Shown: piece after piece, positions 25,997 to 36,132 of the stretch | How positions within the stretch are numbered: the stretch's first letter is position 1 | Layout of the letters: each line of letters starts with the position of its first letter | Assembly: GCF_018141405.1 (NCBI RefSeq) | Contig: NZ_CP058648.1 | Location: forward strand, 3,173,875-3,237,874 | Source of the DNA: Serpentinicella alkaliphila | GTDB taxonomy: Bacteria > Bacillota > Clostridia > Peptostreptococcales > Natronincolaceae | Length of the DNA stretch: 64,000 bases | Direction: 5' to 3' | The notes under the pieces: generated by a model | What the model saw: the letters and a program-made list of their open reading frames with translations, nothing else | The model's database searches: none | Told to the model about the DNA's origin: nothing | Position numbers and translations under genes: made by a program

Positions 25997-26880
25997 TTAA
26001 AACCCCTCAAATGCTTTTTGCAGAGCTTCCAAATCAAATTTTTTCATTTTTAGAAACGCCTCTGTCAACCGTTTTGATTTTTCTTTATCACCGAATTTCA
26101 TCATCTCATACAATACTGTAGGTACAATTTGCCATGATATTCCGAACTTATCTTTTACCCAACCGCATTGCTCTGCCTCAGGTACAGCAGAGAGTTTGTC
26201 CAAAAATAATTAATTTCATCCTGATCTTCACATTTAATAATGAGTGAAAATGCCTCATTAAAACTAAAATCCACATCAAAACTATTGTCCATGGCAGCAA
26301 AAGGAATGTCGTGCAGTTTAAAGGCAGCATAGTTTATTTTTGCCTTGGGTGTTACTGCCTCTCCTTCTTTATATCTGCTAATAGTACTTACTTCCGAATC
26401 TTCAAACACTTGTGTGTAGCAAATTATTGCTTCCTCAGCCTTACCACATGACTCATTTGAGAAAAGTAAGTTTGGTACGATCTTTTGAACACCTTGTCCA
26501 TAATCCATAAATATTAACTGCCAGGATAAACCATATCGATCCTGTACCCACCCATACCACTTGCTAAAAGGGTATTCCCCTAGTGGCATTAATTCCTTTC
26601 CACCTTCAGATAAAGCTTTCCATTTTGTGTTTACTTCTTTAGCTGAGTTACAGTGTACCATTAATGAAATTGATGGGTTGAATTTGAAATATGGACCGGC
26701 ACTAATTGCTTCAAATTGTTGTCCTGCCAGTTCAAAACTAACAACTTCAGTGTCACCCGATGATATGTTTTCTAAAACTATTACATCCAATATCTTAGTT
26801 TGGTCAAATAAACTGATATAGAACAAGACCGCTTCCTTAGCATCCTTCTCATACCATAAACGTGGAACAATTTTTTGCGT
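25997..26880 (-). pseudogene. Two-domain VOC (PhnB-like) protein gene, broken by start loss and frameshift
   Basis: The minus strand encodes two PhnB/3-demethylubiquinone-methyltransferase-like VOC domains in tandem. The first runs from QKIVPRLWYEKDAKEAV to YGLSWQLIFM, the second from VPNLLFSNESCGKAEEA to [12 protein letters not shown] and the helical tail ending ALQKAFEGF. Frame continuity is lost near 26200: NYFW should be followed by [14 protein letters not shown], which lies in another frame; loss of one G in a TGGGAC would explain it. The expected start codon after a good AGGAGG is ACG (26880-26878), suggesting ATG was also lost. The gene appears inactive; a sequencing error at one site cannot be excluded. 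Confidence 0.75.
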
Positions 26881-27451
26881 TACAACCCTCCTAAACTATT
26901 TATCTATTTTCTGTTAATAGAGTAATACTTCATAGATTAAAAATACCCAATATTCTACAGTACATAGCATCAAGTTTTTACTTCCAAACATACAGATTAA
27001 CTGGCCAACTGACATTTCAGTAATTTCGTAATTAAAACAATAAAAAATTCATCTGTTTAAAGTGATGATTTCTACAGTGTACTTAATTTAAGTTTTATTA
27101 AAACTAATTAAGTACTTATACATAAGTGTGAAAATTATCTCTTTCATTTGTTTCTTCGATGTCCTTTAATGACTAGCTTGTGCGGAGGTTTTTTACATGA
27201 ATGGGTTTGCATTGTATCAGTGTAAGTCAGTAAAACCATGTATCCTCTAAAAATGAATTTTCATTCGAATCTACAACTTCTTACTAAAACCATAAAAAAT
27301 AGTGCATGCAAACAAAGAAAATAAGTGTTTTTTAGCATGCACAGTTATAATTTAAATATTTTACAACCTATAACCTTAAGGTGGAATTTGTCGAAATGGT
27401 AGTGAGCCCGTCTATTTAATAATTTTTTTATTAAAACTCAAAACATATGAT
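26881..27451. other. Intergenic region with little recognisable content
   Basis: 570 AT-rich bases between the VOC pseudogene and the sortase gene. A tiny plus-strand frame at 27199 (17 codons, GGAGG before its ATG) is the only coding hint and is probably chance. The inverted repeat at 27302-27342 is listed separately. I see no RNA motif. Confidence 0.4.
27302..27342 (-). terminator. Possible terminator after the sortase gene
   Basis: GTGCATGC (27302-27309) and GCATGCAC (27335-27342) form an 8-bp stem with a 25-base loop; TATTTTTTATGG follows on the minus strand. The large loop makes it a weak candidate. Confidence 0.4.
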
Positions 27452-28219
27452 TTATCGAACTTTTCGTGCTATAAGTACAAATCGACCAGTAATATCGTGA
27501 TTAGAACAGGTTACCAAAGTGAGAAAAGAATCTCCATAAATAGGTGTTACAGGCAATGGTAATAGAGACTCTTCCTGTAATTTGCTCACAAACTCTAAAA
27601 ATACATTTTCATCCTGAAATTTCAAATAGTTGAACCAAGGAAATGTATTTCGATCTACATGAACCTCTGAAAGAAAAACCGCAATTACCTCGTAAATTAT
27701 CTCCTCATACAATGTAGTAAGCCTAATCCTAGAATAACTCTTAAAAAAGGTTTCATCACGATATTTAAGTAGATTGGCAAACATAGATCCGTTCTTCATA
27801 TTGTGACCATATATAATATAATTCTCTGCTCCATCTGTGAAACGACTGTCCAAAAATGGGGTCCCCGCTATAGAATACTGCTTTTTAAAATTCCTGCGCA
27901 GATAATATTCTGGACTCTCAGGTGTGAACATCACCGGATAGTCTATATTTGTTCCTTCTACATATAACCATGCAAAGAAATCACTATTCTTCAACTTAAT
28001 TTCTTCCATGTCGGGTAATGGCTGCGGATCTAAATGGTCAGAACTCCCTAGAGCTTCGTGCTGAGTTCGTATCTCCTCAACTTCCTTTGATAAGTCAGTA
28101 AATTCTTTCTCCAACACTCTTCCATTTAGCCAATATTGTAATAGCTTCATGCCAAAAAAACAAGCCAAGATAAGTAAAACGATTGCGACAAAACGCCGCA
28201 ATCGCTCTTGTCTCATCAT
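27452..28219 (-). CDS. srtB: Class B sortase
   Basis: A 255-residue cysteine transpeptidase with an N-terminal membrane anchor (AIVLLILACFFGMKLL). The catalytic histidine is in YIIYGHNMKNGSMF (residue 139), the cysteine in TLVTCSNHD (residue 238) and the arginine in GRFVLIARK near the C terminus. The NYIIYGHNMKNGSMFANL block is that of class B enzymes. Its start overlaps the stop of the giant surface protein by 4 nt, so the two are coupled and the neighbour is its likely substrate. Confidence 0.9.
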   Translation of the reverse strand: MMRQERLRRFVAIVLLILACFFGMKLLQYWLNGRVLEKEFTDLSKEVEEIRTQHEALGSSDHLDPQPLPDMEEIKLKNSDFFAWLYVEGTNIDYPVMFTPESPEYYLRRNFKKQYSIAGTPFLDSRFTDGAENYIIYGHNMKNGSMFANLLKYRDETFFKSYSRIRLTTLYEEIIYEVIAVFLSEVHVDRNTFPWFNYLKFQDENVFLEFVSKLQEESLLPLPVTPIYGDSFLTLVTCSNHDITGRFVLIARKVR

Positions 28220-31200
28220 GAATTAATTCTTCTCTTTTTAGGTCTAAATAGTACACCTGAGCTAATTAGGCAAAGGGCCATTAGAATCATCCAAAGAATC
28301 ACTGGAGTATCGTCACTTGTCTTTGGAATATTCAAACCACCAAGGGGTATACCGTTATCATCCACATAGATATATTCTCCATCTGATATTGTTTTCTTCG
28401 TATATTTCCCCAAAGGTATGCCTTCATCGTCTATCAAAATGAATACCTCCGGCCCCTCTTCAGGAGAAGGTGGTACAACAAACTGAGGTATTGGCTCTGG
28501 TGTTGGTGGAGGTGTTTCTGGTTCCTCTATCGGTGGCTCTGGCGTTGGTGGAGGTGTTTCTGGTTCCTCTATCGGTGGCTCTGGCTCTGGTGTTGGTGGT
28601 GTAGTTCCTCCACCCGACGATTTTCTTTGATTCTCTACTTCTATTACCTTTATAAGCTCTGACTCTGCATCTACTGTAATTAAAATCTGAGAATTATTTA
28701 ATAGGTATCCAGAAGGAGCTGAAACTTCCTTCAGTATATATTTACCAAACTCCAAAAGGTTATATATAGCTATTCCATCTGGACCTGTAGTTAAATCTAC
28801 TCCGACTTTCTCGTCATTTTCATTTCTTAGTGTAAATACAGCTCCAGAGAGAACTATGGTAGGGTTATTTCTATCTACCTTCTTAACTAAGATTGAGCGA
28901 AGAGGATCATTTTTTATTGTGATAGAAGTAGCTTTGTTATCATATATGGTGACAAGCTGATCTGCTTTGAGCTTATGATATCCATTAGGTGTGTTTACCT
29001 CCCTAATTACATAATCACCTATTTGAAGATCTAAGACTTCAGCTTTACCACCCTCATCAGTAACCACTTTTTTTACAAGTAACTCTAAGTCATCAGCCTT
29101 GTAAATTTCAAACTCAACGTTTTGAAGCGGCTTTGCAGTGTATGAGTCAATCTTGTTGATAACAAGATTTCCAAGAGGAATTTTATCATTTTCAAATCTT
29201 ATTTCTAGTGTATCCAAACCGTCTAATACATCATCCGAAAGTTCAATCTGAACCTCACTAGTGTTCAAATAATATCCTTCCGGCGGCGTTACTTCCCTTA
29301 TAACGAGTTTCCCGTATTTTACGTATTCCCAAATCGCAAATCCATCTTTATCTGTGATTATTTCAGATACAAGAATTTCTTCTTCTCCAAGAAGCCTAAA
29401 TAGTCTAAACAAAGCTCCTTGTAGCTTTATTTCATTATTAACCTTATCAACCTTGATTAGTTTAATATTTCCTGTATTTATAGTATTTTCTACGTTATAG
29501 AGAACCTCCGAATTTCCTACTGGACTTGCATATACTAATTGCTCATCCTCTGAAATATTTGCCTTAAGTTCTATAACTTGATTTTTATAATACTCGGCTG
29601 GAGATATTTCTTTTATTATATAACTTCCATAAGGTATATCTGTAAATGTAACAAGCCCATCGATACCGCTCTTTGTAGTAATCCCTAATGAATCCCCGAA
29701 CTCATTAAATAGCTCAAACTCAGCCCCCTCTATAGGTTCTTTTGTTTGAGAGTCAATCTTTCTAAAACCTATACTTCCTTTTATTGTAGAGTTTTGAGCT
29801 GTAAAAGTAATATCTTTATTGGAACTGTTTATAACTATCAGGTAAGGATCACCGATTAAAACATATCCCTCTGGAGCAGATACCTCCTTAATAGAATAAG
29901 TTCTAAATTTTAGTCTATCAAATGTAAGTCTTCCGCTACTATTTGTTGTTTTTTCACTTAATACATTCCCAAAGGTGTCTATAAGCTGGAAGGTAGCTCC
30001 TACAAGCTTTACATTTGTATCTTTATCTACTTTTTCTATAGTGATACTTCCTAAAGTTCCAGAAGCGCCCCCGCCTCCTATTTGGAAACTAACAACTATA
30101 TTGCTGCTAGTAGAGTCTTGAGTCGGTCTGCTTCCTTTAAAAGTAACAGTGTTTTTAAAAGTAGCATTTCTATACGCATCACCTATATCTGTTCTAAATT
30201 CTAAAATATAAGGACCATCTATAGTCTGATTAAAATGAAACTCAAAAGTTCTACTTGGGCCGTCATATTTTATATTATCAGCAGTAAGATATATTTCATC
30301 TCCTTTAGTCAGATTACCATTATTAGGACGAACAGCCTTAAATAGTTTAACACTTTCAGTATCTAGGAAAAGACCCTCTTGTAAGACGTCTTCTAGTACT
30401 GGATTTTCAATATCTAAGCTGTTTTGATTTACAGTTACTTCCCAATCTATATAGTTATTACCATTCGTATAATTACCCTTTTTACCTACCACCGTATTGT
30501 TTATGTTTCTACTTCCTGTTACTACTACTTCACCAGGAATCTCATTTGCTGATATCCTTGCAGTATTTGTAACTGTTATAGTTTTATTATCTTCAAATAT
30601 ACTTAGGTCTTCAACTATAGTTTTAAATTTAATTATTTTCTGATCATTAATATTTCCTACATCGTATGTAAGAATATTACTGCTTTCATCATAGTTTGGA
30701 GTGATAAACTCATTTCCAATGGTGGATGAGCCAACTACATATTTATGACCAACTGGTATAACATCTTTAACAATTACATTAGTTAAAGGCATCTTGTTTT
30801 GATTAATTGTTATCTCCCACTCTATCTCCCTCGTGTTGTAGTTATATCCTAATGAACGTTTCGATATAACCTGACTTCTTACCTGTTGAGTAGCTGTAGA
30901 TATAGATTCAGGTCCATTTGTATAGTTGAGAGTTGCCCTATTAGTAAAATTTGTGTTTCTGTTAGTTGCGTAAATATTGTTATCTAAAACCCTTGTTTTA
31001 AACTCTATAGTTACAGTTTTTCCAACAGTTAATTCATCAGGTATGTTATAAGTAATTAGTCCTCTTCCATGTTCCCCTGCGGTTGGTCCAATAAAAGTCA
31101 ACCCAGTTATAGGATTTATAATATTATTATCATTGTCTCTGACCTCAAAGGAATTTTCTACATATTCAAGTCCTGCCTGTATTGAATCTGTAACAACTGC

Positions 31201-32685
31201 TCCACTCATAGCAATCTTATTGCTATTTACTGTTATCCTCCAAGTTATTTCTTGATTACTTGAATTATATCCAAGTGCTTGTTTTTCTATTACACTAGTT
31301 GGCACTTCAACTCCTACACCAATTTTGGTGTCATTTGGAACTCCATTTCCTTCTAAAAGAGCCTCATTGGTATATGTTTTGGGTTGGTTTGATTCAAATG
31401 CCGTAGGGTCTGTAACTTTTGTTCTATATGTTAAAGTTTGAGGTTCGTTAATAGTTGTATTAAACTCATAGGTCAATACTCTATTAGCTTCATCATACTT
31501 TAGAGGCCCAGTTGTATTATTAATAGTTACCTCGCTTCTATTTACTTTAATGCTTAATTCATCAAGCGTTAAACCTACTGGCAATTTATCAGTTATTTTT
31601 GCATTTTCGATTGTAAAATAATTGTTGTTAATCTTAACAGTCCAATCTATATTATCAAAGCCAGATAATTCACCATATTTTTCAATAAAATCAGATGTTA
31701 CATCTACTTGCGCCTCGTTAGAAAATGAAGTCTTAGGATTATTTTTATATTCAAATTCTGCTAATGCCTGATTTTTAAATAATAGGGTTTGATTATTTTC
31801 TGTAAAACCTGATATTTCAGGTCTAGTCTTAAAGGTTATTATATATTCTTCACCTGCAGTTTTATTTATTGGTTCACTAAAGCTAAAGCTTAATTCTCCT
31901 TCTGAGTAATTAAAACTTCCTACTACCTCAGGGTCTATACTGAAAGAGCCTTCAATATATACTTGATTAGCTTCTATAAAGTCCTTTATAACTACATTAT
32001 CTAGTTCTCTAATAATTGGATACGTTTCTGGCTTCACATTGATAGTCCAAGTAATTTCGTTTGTTTCTTTATCATAATTACCGTCTTTTTCTAGCTTAAT
32101 GTCAAACTCCTCATCTTCCAGTTCAAAAGGAATAGTTATTACCTTTGATTGCCCACTACCTAAATCAAAAACAATATCTTGATTTCCATCATTGCCAATT
32201 TTCTCAGCATCAAATTCACTGTAAACCCAGAAAAAACCTGAAACATTCGAAAGTGATGTGGCAAATTCTGTGAATGTTATAGTTCCTTGATTGTCTGTAT
32301 CAATAACCACATTTCCAAATAAATTTCCTTCGCTATCTTCAAGAGGTATGTTCAGCTGATTTTTAATAGGTATCTCATTAGGTATGCTAAAGCTGTATTT
32401 TTGTCCTGCTGTTATACCATAAACAGACCCTGTAACAGTTTCCATATCAGGAATTGCAAAATCGTATTGAAGCCTTAACTTTGAATCTTTATTTACATCT
32501 CCTAAAAACGGATTCCCATCCTCATCTGTTATCTCAACATTAGTTATAAATTGAAAGTGTATTATATCCGAATCTGCATATGCAACTAGCTGCTCCATAG
32601 GTATTAACCCTAGGATTAATATGATCATCAATGTAAAACTAAGTAATCTCTTCAAACCTTTTTTTTGTAAAGACAAATTAACCAT
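28216..32685 (-). CDS. Giant sortase-anchored surface protein with SpaA/Cna_B repeats
   Basis: A 1489-residue secreted protein. A signal peptide ends near AYADS (about residue 38). Residues about 190-870 contain five related adhesin-like repeats with the theme K-x-GxYN-x-EITW-x-V (starts near 196, 332, 463, 603, 730). Five SpaA/Cna_B-type domains follow (starts near 875, 965, 1068, 1170, 1263), each with a Lys in a K-V/I-D motif and a Glu in I-x-E-V, the pair that forms internal isopeptide bonds. Then come a proline-rich stalk and the sorting signal IPKTSDDTP (1453-1461), a hydrophobic helix and RPKKRRINS. The motif is IPKTS, not LPxTG. It is probably a wall-anchored adhesin or pilus-like fibre. 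Confidence 0.88.
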   Translation of the reverse strand: MVNLSLQKKGLKRLLSFTLMIILILGLIPMEQLVAYADSDIIHFQFITNVEITDEDGNPFLGDVNKDSKLRLQYDFAIPDMETVTGSVYGITAGQKYSFSIPNEIPIKNQLNIPLEDSEGNLFGNVVIDTDNQGTITFTEFATSLSNVSGFFWVYSEFDAEKIGNDGNQDIVFDLGSGQSKVITIPFELEDEEFDIKLEKDGNYDKETNEITWTINVKPETYPIIRELDNVVIKDFIEANQVYIEGSFSIDPEVVGSFNYSEGELSFSFSEPINKTAGEEYIITFKTRPEISGFTENNQTLLFKNQALAEFEYKNNPKTSFSNEAQVDVTSDFIEKYGELSGFDNIDWTVKINNNYFTIENAKITDKLPVGLTLDELSIKVNRSEVTINNTTGPLKYDEANRVLTYEFNTTINEPQTLTYRTKVTDPTAFESNQPKTYTNEALLEGNGVPNDTKIGVGVEVPTSVIEKQALGYNSSNQEITWRITVNSNKIAMSGAVVTDSIQAGLEYVENSFEVRDNDNNIINPITGLTFIGPTAGEHGRGLITYNIPDELTVGKTVTIEFKTRVLDNNIYATNRNTNFTNRATLNYTNGPESISTATQQVRSQVISKRSLGYNYNTREIEWEITINQNKMPLTNVIVKDVIPVGHKYVVGSSTIGNEFITPNYDESSNILTYDVGNINDQKIIKFKTIVEDLSIFEDNKTITVTNTARISANEIPGEVVVTGSRNINNTVVGKKGNYTNGNNYIDWEVTVNQNSLDIENPVLEDVLQEGLFLDTESVKLFKAVRPNNGNLTKGDEIYLTADNIKYDGPSRTFEFHFNQTIDGPYILEFRTDIGDAYRNATFKNTVTFKGSRPTQDSTSSNIVVSFQIGGGGASGTLGSITIEKVDKDTNVKLVGATFQLIDTFGNVLSEKTTNSSGRLTFDRLKFRTYSIKEVSAPEGYVLIGDPYLIVINSSNKDITFTAQNSTIKGSIGFRKIDSQTKEPIEGAEFELFNEFGDSLGITTKSGIDGLVTFTDIPYGSYIIKEISPAEYYKNQVIELKANISEDEQLVYASPVGNSEVLYNVENTINTGNIKLIKVDKVNNEIKLQGALFRLFRLLGEEEILVSEIITDKDGFAIWEYVKYGKLVIREVTPPEGYYLNTSEVQIELSDDVLDGLDTLEIRFENDKIPLGNLVINKIDSYTAKPLQNVEFEIYKADDLELLVKKVVTDEGGKAEVLDLQIGDYVIREVNTPNGYHKLKADQLVTIYDNKATSITIKNDPLRSILVKKVDRNNPTIVLSGAVFTLRNENDEKVGVDLTTGPDGIAIYNLLEFGKYILKEVSAPSGYLLNNSQILITVDAESELIKVIEVENQRKSSGGGTTPPTPEPEPPIEEPETPPPTPEPPIEEPETPPPTPEPIPQFVVPPSPEEGPEVFILIDDEGIPLGKYTKKTISDGEYIYVDDNGIPLGGLNIPKTSDDTPVILWMILMALCLISSGVLFRPKKRRINS
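28495..28590 (-). repeat. 42-bp tandem repeat encoding the proline-rich stalk
   Basis: Two nearly identical 42-bp units (start to start 28502 and 28544) encode the 14-residue unit EPPIEEPETPPPTP, preceded by a shorter variant. Such in-frame repeats between the last Cna_B domain and the wall anchor can vary in copy number between strains. Confidence 0.8.
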
Positions 32686-33548
32686 CTCCTTTCTGTAATC
32701 TAATTCAAGGCAATTTAAAATTCCTTGTTCTTGCAGTTTAGGAAAAATTCAAGTAAATTATTGTGCACTTAAACATTATTGCTGCCCCTTTCAAATAATA
32801 ATTGATGATATCATACCCTCAAGTCATGGTATTAAAACAAACTTAAGGTCAGTTTAATAATATATCTGTATTTTTAAAATCTTAATAAAGTACATAATTT
32901 TAGTTATACTAAGATTGCCATATACTCCACTTGTTACTATTTAATTCAATCCTTATATTCAAAAATATTTCTGCAAGATTCCAATCAACAATCCATGAAT
33001 TTTAATCTGAAACTAGTGAGCATTAGCTCCTATTTTATGGCTTTATTTAGTAAATAAAATTTTTATACTTCCATCCCTTAAGAATATGCTTAAACCTTAA
33101 TGTCTTATTACGCATTTTTTTCCTTAAAGTAACTGGTGTTGCTTTAATCATACAAAAAAACTGACAAAACATTTTTTAGTGATTCTCATATACCTGTTGA
33201 AACATCGCTGTATTTCTACAAGGATTATCTTTCACGATTGCGTGAATACTAAAACTTACCCATTTTCTTTAAAACAAACGATAAAACTCTACAAATCAGT
33301 TATTAACTGAATTGTAAAGCCTTAGTGTAAATCCTCAATTTATACTCATCGTAAACCCTAACTAGTCCTTGCCTTTGTATCGCACTGGTACAATGCAGTA
33401 CAAATACTATATACTCTCCGTCGTATAGCTAAACCAGCAAAATATCTAGTGGTTCAATTCCAGAAACCATTTTCGAACTTTCAGATCAGATTCTTCCTAA
33501 AGTAATAATAGCAACATTAACATCAGCATTAGTTTTAATCCACTCATA
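32686..33548. other. Long intergenic region, mostly featureless, with a coding-like remnant at its end
   Basis: 860 AT-rich bases. The left 100 bases should hold the promoter and leader of the giant surface protein, but I find no clear -35/-10 and no cyclic-di-GMP riboswitch motif. The last 120 bases on the plus strand (33433-33552) form an open frame without a start codon, described separately. The remainder shows nothing I recognise. Confidence 0.45.
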
Positions 33549-33552
33549 TTAA
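33433..33552 (+). pseudogene. Possible C-terminal remnant of a membrane protein gene
   Basis: The plus strand reads TSKISSGSIPETIFELSDQI then [19 protein letters not shown] and TAA, with no start codon and a stop just upstream. The composition, an amphipathic segment then a hydrophobic helix, resembles the end of a transporter. Its stop overlaps the convergent stop of the tagaturonate reductase gene. It could be chance; the family is unknown. Confidence 0.3.
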
Positions 33553-34997
33553 TACATCACCTGAAAAATAGCCTTTTTCATACCTAACTCTAGAATATTA
33601 GTTAAGTAAGTAGTTATAGCATCTGTTAAACCCGAAACTTGATTCAAATCCATTTTCCAGACTTTTTCGTTTGATAATATAGTAGCTACAATAGTTTTCA
33701 ATTGCTCTGATGATCCATCATGCACCTTCCATAGACTCGCATATTGTTCGAGGATAGCTGCATCGTCAGATAAAACAATTTTCTCCCCATTTCTTTCTCC
33801 CCTATGAAAATTTATTAATGCGGCTAAGGAGAAGGTTAGCTTTAGTGGCAGTTTTCCTTCCCTATTTTGATATTCTAAAATAGAAGGCAGTACTCTAGTT
33901 TCGAATTTCGACATAGAGTTTAATGCAATACTCATTAAATCATGTTTTATAAAAGGATTTTTAAAACGATCTATTACCGAATTTGCAAATGCTTCAAGCT
34001 CTTCTTTGGTCAAATCTAAAGTTGGTATGATTTCTTCAAATATAGTATCCTTCACAAATTTTCCAACAACTTCATCTTCTATTGCTTCTCTTACTGTATC
34101 TATTCCATAAAGGTATGCCACAGGCACCATACTTGTATGGGCTCCATTTAGTATTCTTACCTTTCTAGTCCTGTACGGTGTTATATCATCAACGAATAAA
34201 ACATTTAACCCCACTTTATCTACAGGAAATTCACTTTTAACAAAATCTGGACCTTCAATTACCCATAGATGAAATGGCTCTGCTTCTACCACTAAATCGT
34301 CTTCATAGCCTAACTCTCTATATATTTCTTCTAGTCTTTCTCTTGGATACCCGGGTACAATTCTGTCTACTAAACTGTTACAAAAAATATTAGCCTCTAT
34401 AATCCATTGAAGAAATTCCGATTCAAGCTCCCATAGCTCAACAAACTTCAGGATTATCTCTTTTAACTTATCGCCGTTTTTTTCAATCAACTCACAGGGA
34501 ATGAAAATAAGTCCTTTACTTTTGTCCCCATTAAAGAACTTATACCTACGATATAACAATGCAGTTAACTTACCTGGAAAACTTACTTGTGGTCGATCCT
34601 CTAATCTATCCTTTTTATGTAAGAAAATGCCCGCCTCGGTAGTATTAGATATTACAAATCTTAAGTCAGGATTCTCAGCTAATTTTAAATACTGATCATA
34701 ATCAGTATAGGGATTTATTCCCCTTGTAACACAATCAATCACTTTGTGTTCACTTGTAACTTGACCATCTTGTATTCCTTTTAGATATAATGTATAAAGA
34801 CCATCCTGGAGATTCAGGATTTCTATTAATCCATTTTGAATCGGTTGTATAACTACGATCCCACTATTAAAATCTGCTTCTTCATTCATTGTATGAACTA
34901 TCAAATCAACGAAGGCTCTTAAAAAGTTTCCTTCTCCAAATTGTAGTATTCTTTCTGGGTACTTACTATGCTGATGAATGTCTTTGCACAATTTCAT
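33549..34997 (-). CDS. uxaB: Tagaturonate reductase (altronate oxidoreductase) UxaB
   Basis: A 482-residue long-chain mannitol-dehydrogenase family enzyme. [15 protein letters not shown] is the N-terminal nucleotide-binding motif of the tagaturonate reductase branch, and [17 protein letters not shown] is the catalytic helix of the family. It reduces D-tagaturonate to D-altronate with NADH. The length is that of E. coli UxaB. It lies 14 nt behind an L-galactonate-dehydrogenase-like gene that would produce tagaturonate, and is the last gene of the TRAP operon. No altronate dehydratase is in the window. Confidence 0.85.
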   Translation of the reverse strand: MKLCKDIHQHSKYPERILQFGEGNFLRAFVDLIVHTMNEEADFNSGIVVIQPIQNGLIEILNLQDGLYTLYLKGIQDGQVTSEHKVIDCVTRGINPYTDYDQYLKLAENPDLRFVISNTTEAGIFLHKKDRLEDRPQVSFPGKLTALLYRRYKFFNGDKSKGLIFIPCELIEKNGDKLKEIILKFVELWELESEFLQWIIEANIFCNSLVDRIVPGYPRERLEEIYRELGYEDDLVVEAEPFHLWVIEGPDFVKSEFPVDKVGLNVLFVDDITPYRTRKVRILNGAHTSMVPVAYLYGIDTVREAIEDEVVGKFVKDTIFEEIIPTLDLTKEELEAFANSVIDRFKNPFIKHDLMSIALNSMSKFETRVLPSILEYQNREGKLPLKLTFSLAALINFHRGERNGEKIVLSDDAAILEQYASLWKVHDGSSEQLKTIVATILSNEKVWKMDLNQVSGLTDAITTYLTNILELGMKKAIFQVMY

Positions 34998-35011
34998 AGA
35001 TAATCTCCCCT

Positions 35012-36034
35012 TTAATCAAATTTTACTAAAACTTTTAATTTAGTGCCGTCATTATTTTTTAAAACTTCAAAGGCATCAATTACTTTTTCTAATTCAAACA
35101 CATCCGTTACCATATTGTCTATCTCAACTTTTCCACGAGCTACTAAATCAATTAAAGGAGGAAAATCATTTAAACTATTTCTTGAACCATATATATCTAA
35201 TTCCTTTTTCAACAAGATAGAATGATTAAAGGTAGTTTCTCTTTTTCCATTACCTATCAGAACTACCTTCCCTCCAAAAGCTACATTCTCTATACAGTTT
35301 AAAAATGTTTTCGGTAATCCTGCTGCTTCAATACATACATCCATCCCATGACCATTCGTAATTTCTTTAACTCTTTCATTTACATCAGATTTAGCTACAT
35401 TTACGACTCCATCTGCACCCATTTTCATAGCCTGCTCCAACCTATCCTCAAATAAATCTGTAACATATATTTCTGCTCCTTTAAGCTTAGCAGATATCAT
35501 AGCAAATATACCTATTGCCCCTGCACCAAAGATTAATACTTTATCTCCCTTTTGGATATCTCCTCGGTTTATTGCATGGTAGCTTATTGAAAAGGGCTCT
35601 ATTAAAGCCAGTGTTTTTGCTGAAAGCATATTACCATTGTATATTCTTTCAATAGGCATCGTTATGTACTCAGCAAAAGATCCATCTCTTTGCACTCCCA
35701 TTGTCTCATTTAACTCGCAACAATTTACTTTTCCCCTTTGGCAAGAATAGCAATGTCCACAGTTAAAATAAGGGTTTGCAGTAACAATCATTCCTTTTAG
35801 TAAACCCAAATCATTTTCCTCTATCTCTATAACTTCCGCAGAAAACTCATGTCCAGGAATTCGAGGATAGCTTGCAAAAGGTTGGTTGCCTGTATATGTG
35901 GCTATGTCTGAACCACAAATGCCACAGTACTTTATTTTAAGTAGTGCTTGCCCCTTCTTACGGATAGGTATTTCTTTTTCAACCAATTCTATTACCCCAG
36001 GTTCTTTTATTTGAACTACCTTCATTGTTTTCAT
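35012..36034 (-). CDS. Zinc-dependent dehydrogenase, L-galactonate 5-dehydrogenase-like (LgoD)
   Basis: A 340-residue medium-chain alcohol dehydrogenase. Catalytic zinc ligands are in CGICGSDI and GHEFSAEV; structural-zinc cysteines are in [15 protein letters not shown]. The NAD-binding motif is GAGAIGIFA. The stretch [15 protein letters not shown] closely resembles GNQPFFSYPRVLGHE of E. coli LgoD (YjjN), as I recall that sequence. LgoD oxidises L-galactonate to D-tagaturonate, the substrate of the next enzyme, UxaB. Other aldonates such as L-gulonate remain possible. Confidence 0.72.
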   Translation of the reverse strand: MKTMKVVQIKEPGVIELVEKEIPIRKKGQALLKIKYCGICGSDIATYTGNQPFASYPRIPGHEFSAEVIEIEENDLGLLKGMIVTANPYFNCGHCYSCQRGKVNCCELNETMGVQRDGSFAEYITMPIERIYNGNMLSAKTLALIEPFSISYHAINRGDIQKGDKVLIFGAGAIGIFAMISAKLKGAEIYVTDLFEDRLEQAMKMGADGVVNVAKSDVNERVKEITNGHGMDVCIEAAGLPKTFLNCIENVAFGGKVVLIGNGKRETTFNHSILLKKELDIYGSRNSLNDFPPLIDLVARGKVEIDNMVTDVFELEKVIDAFEVLKNNDGTKLKVLVKFD

Positions 36035-36132
36035 TATTTATCCCCCTATTTCTACTCATAAAAAAGATTTTCAATATTTTTATTTAGATCTTAACTTTTA
36101 TGGTATTTGACAAATTACATTATTCTATAGGG

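Noticed and set aside
27199-27252. 17-codon frame with a GGAGG before its ATG
   Set aside because: Too short and without a known peptide pattern; chance occurrence is likely in AT-rich DNA.
28495-28590. Short tandem repeat considered as a CRISPR-like array
   Set aside because: It is an in-frame coding repeat of the proline-rich stalk with no spacers.
32686-32900. Cyclic-di-GMP riboswitch before the sortase-anchored protein
   Set aside because: Considered because such switches control clostridial surface proteins, but no matching motif is present.
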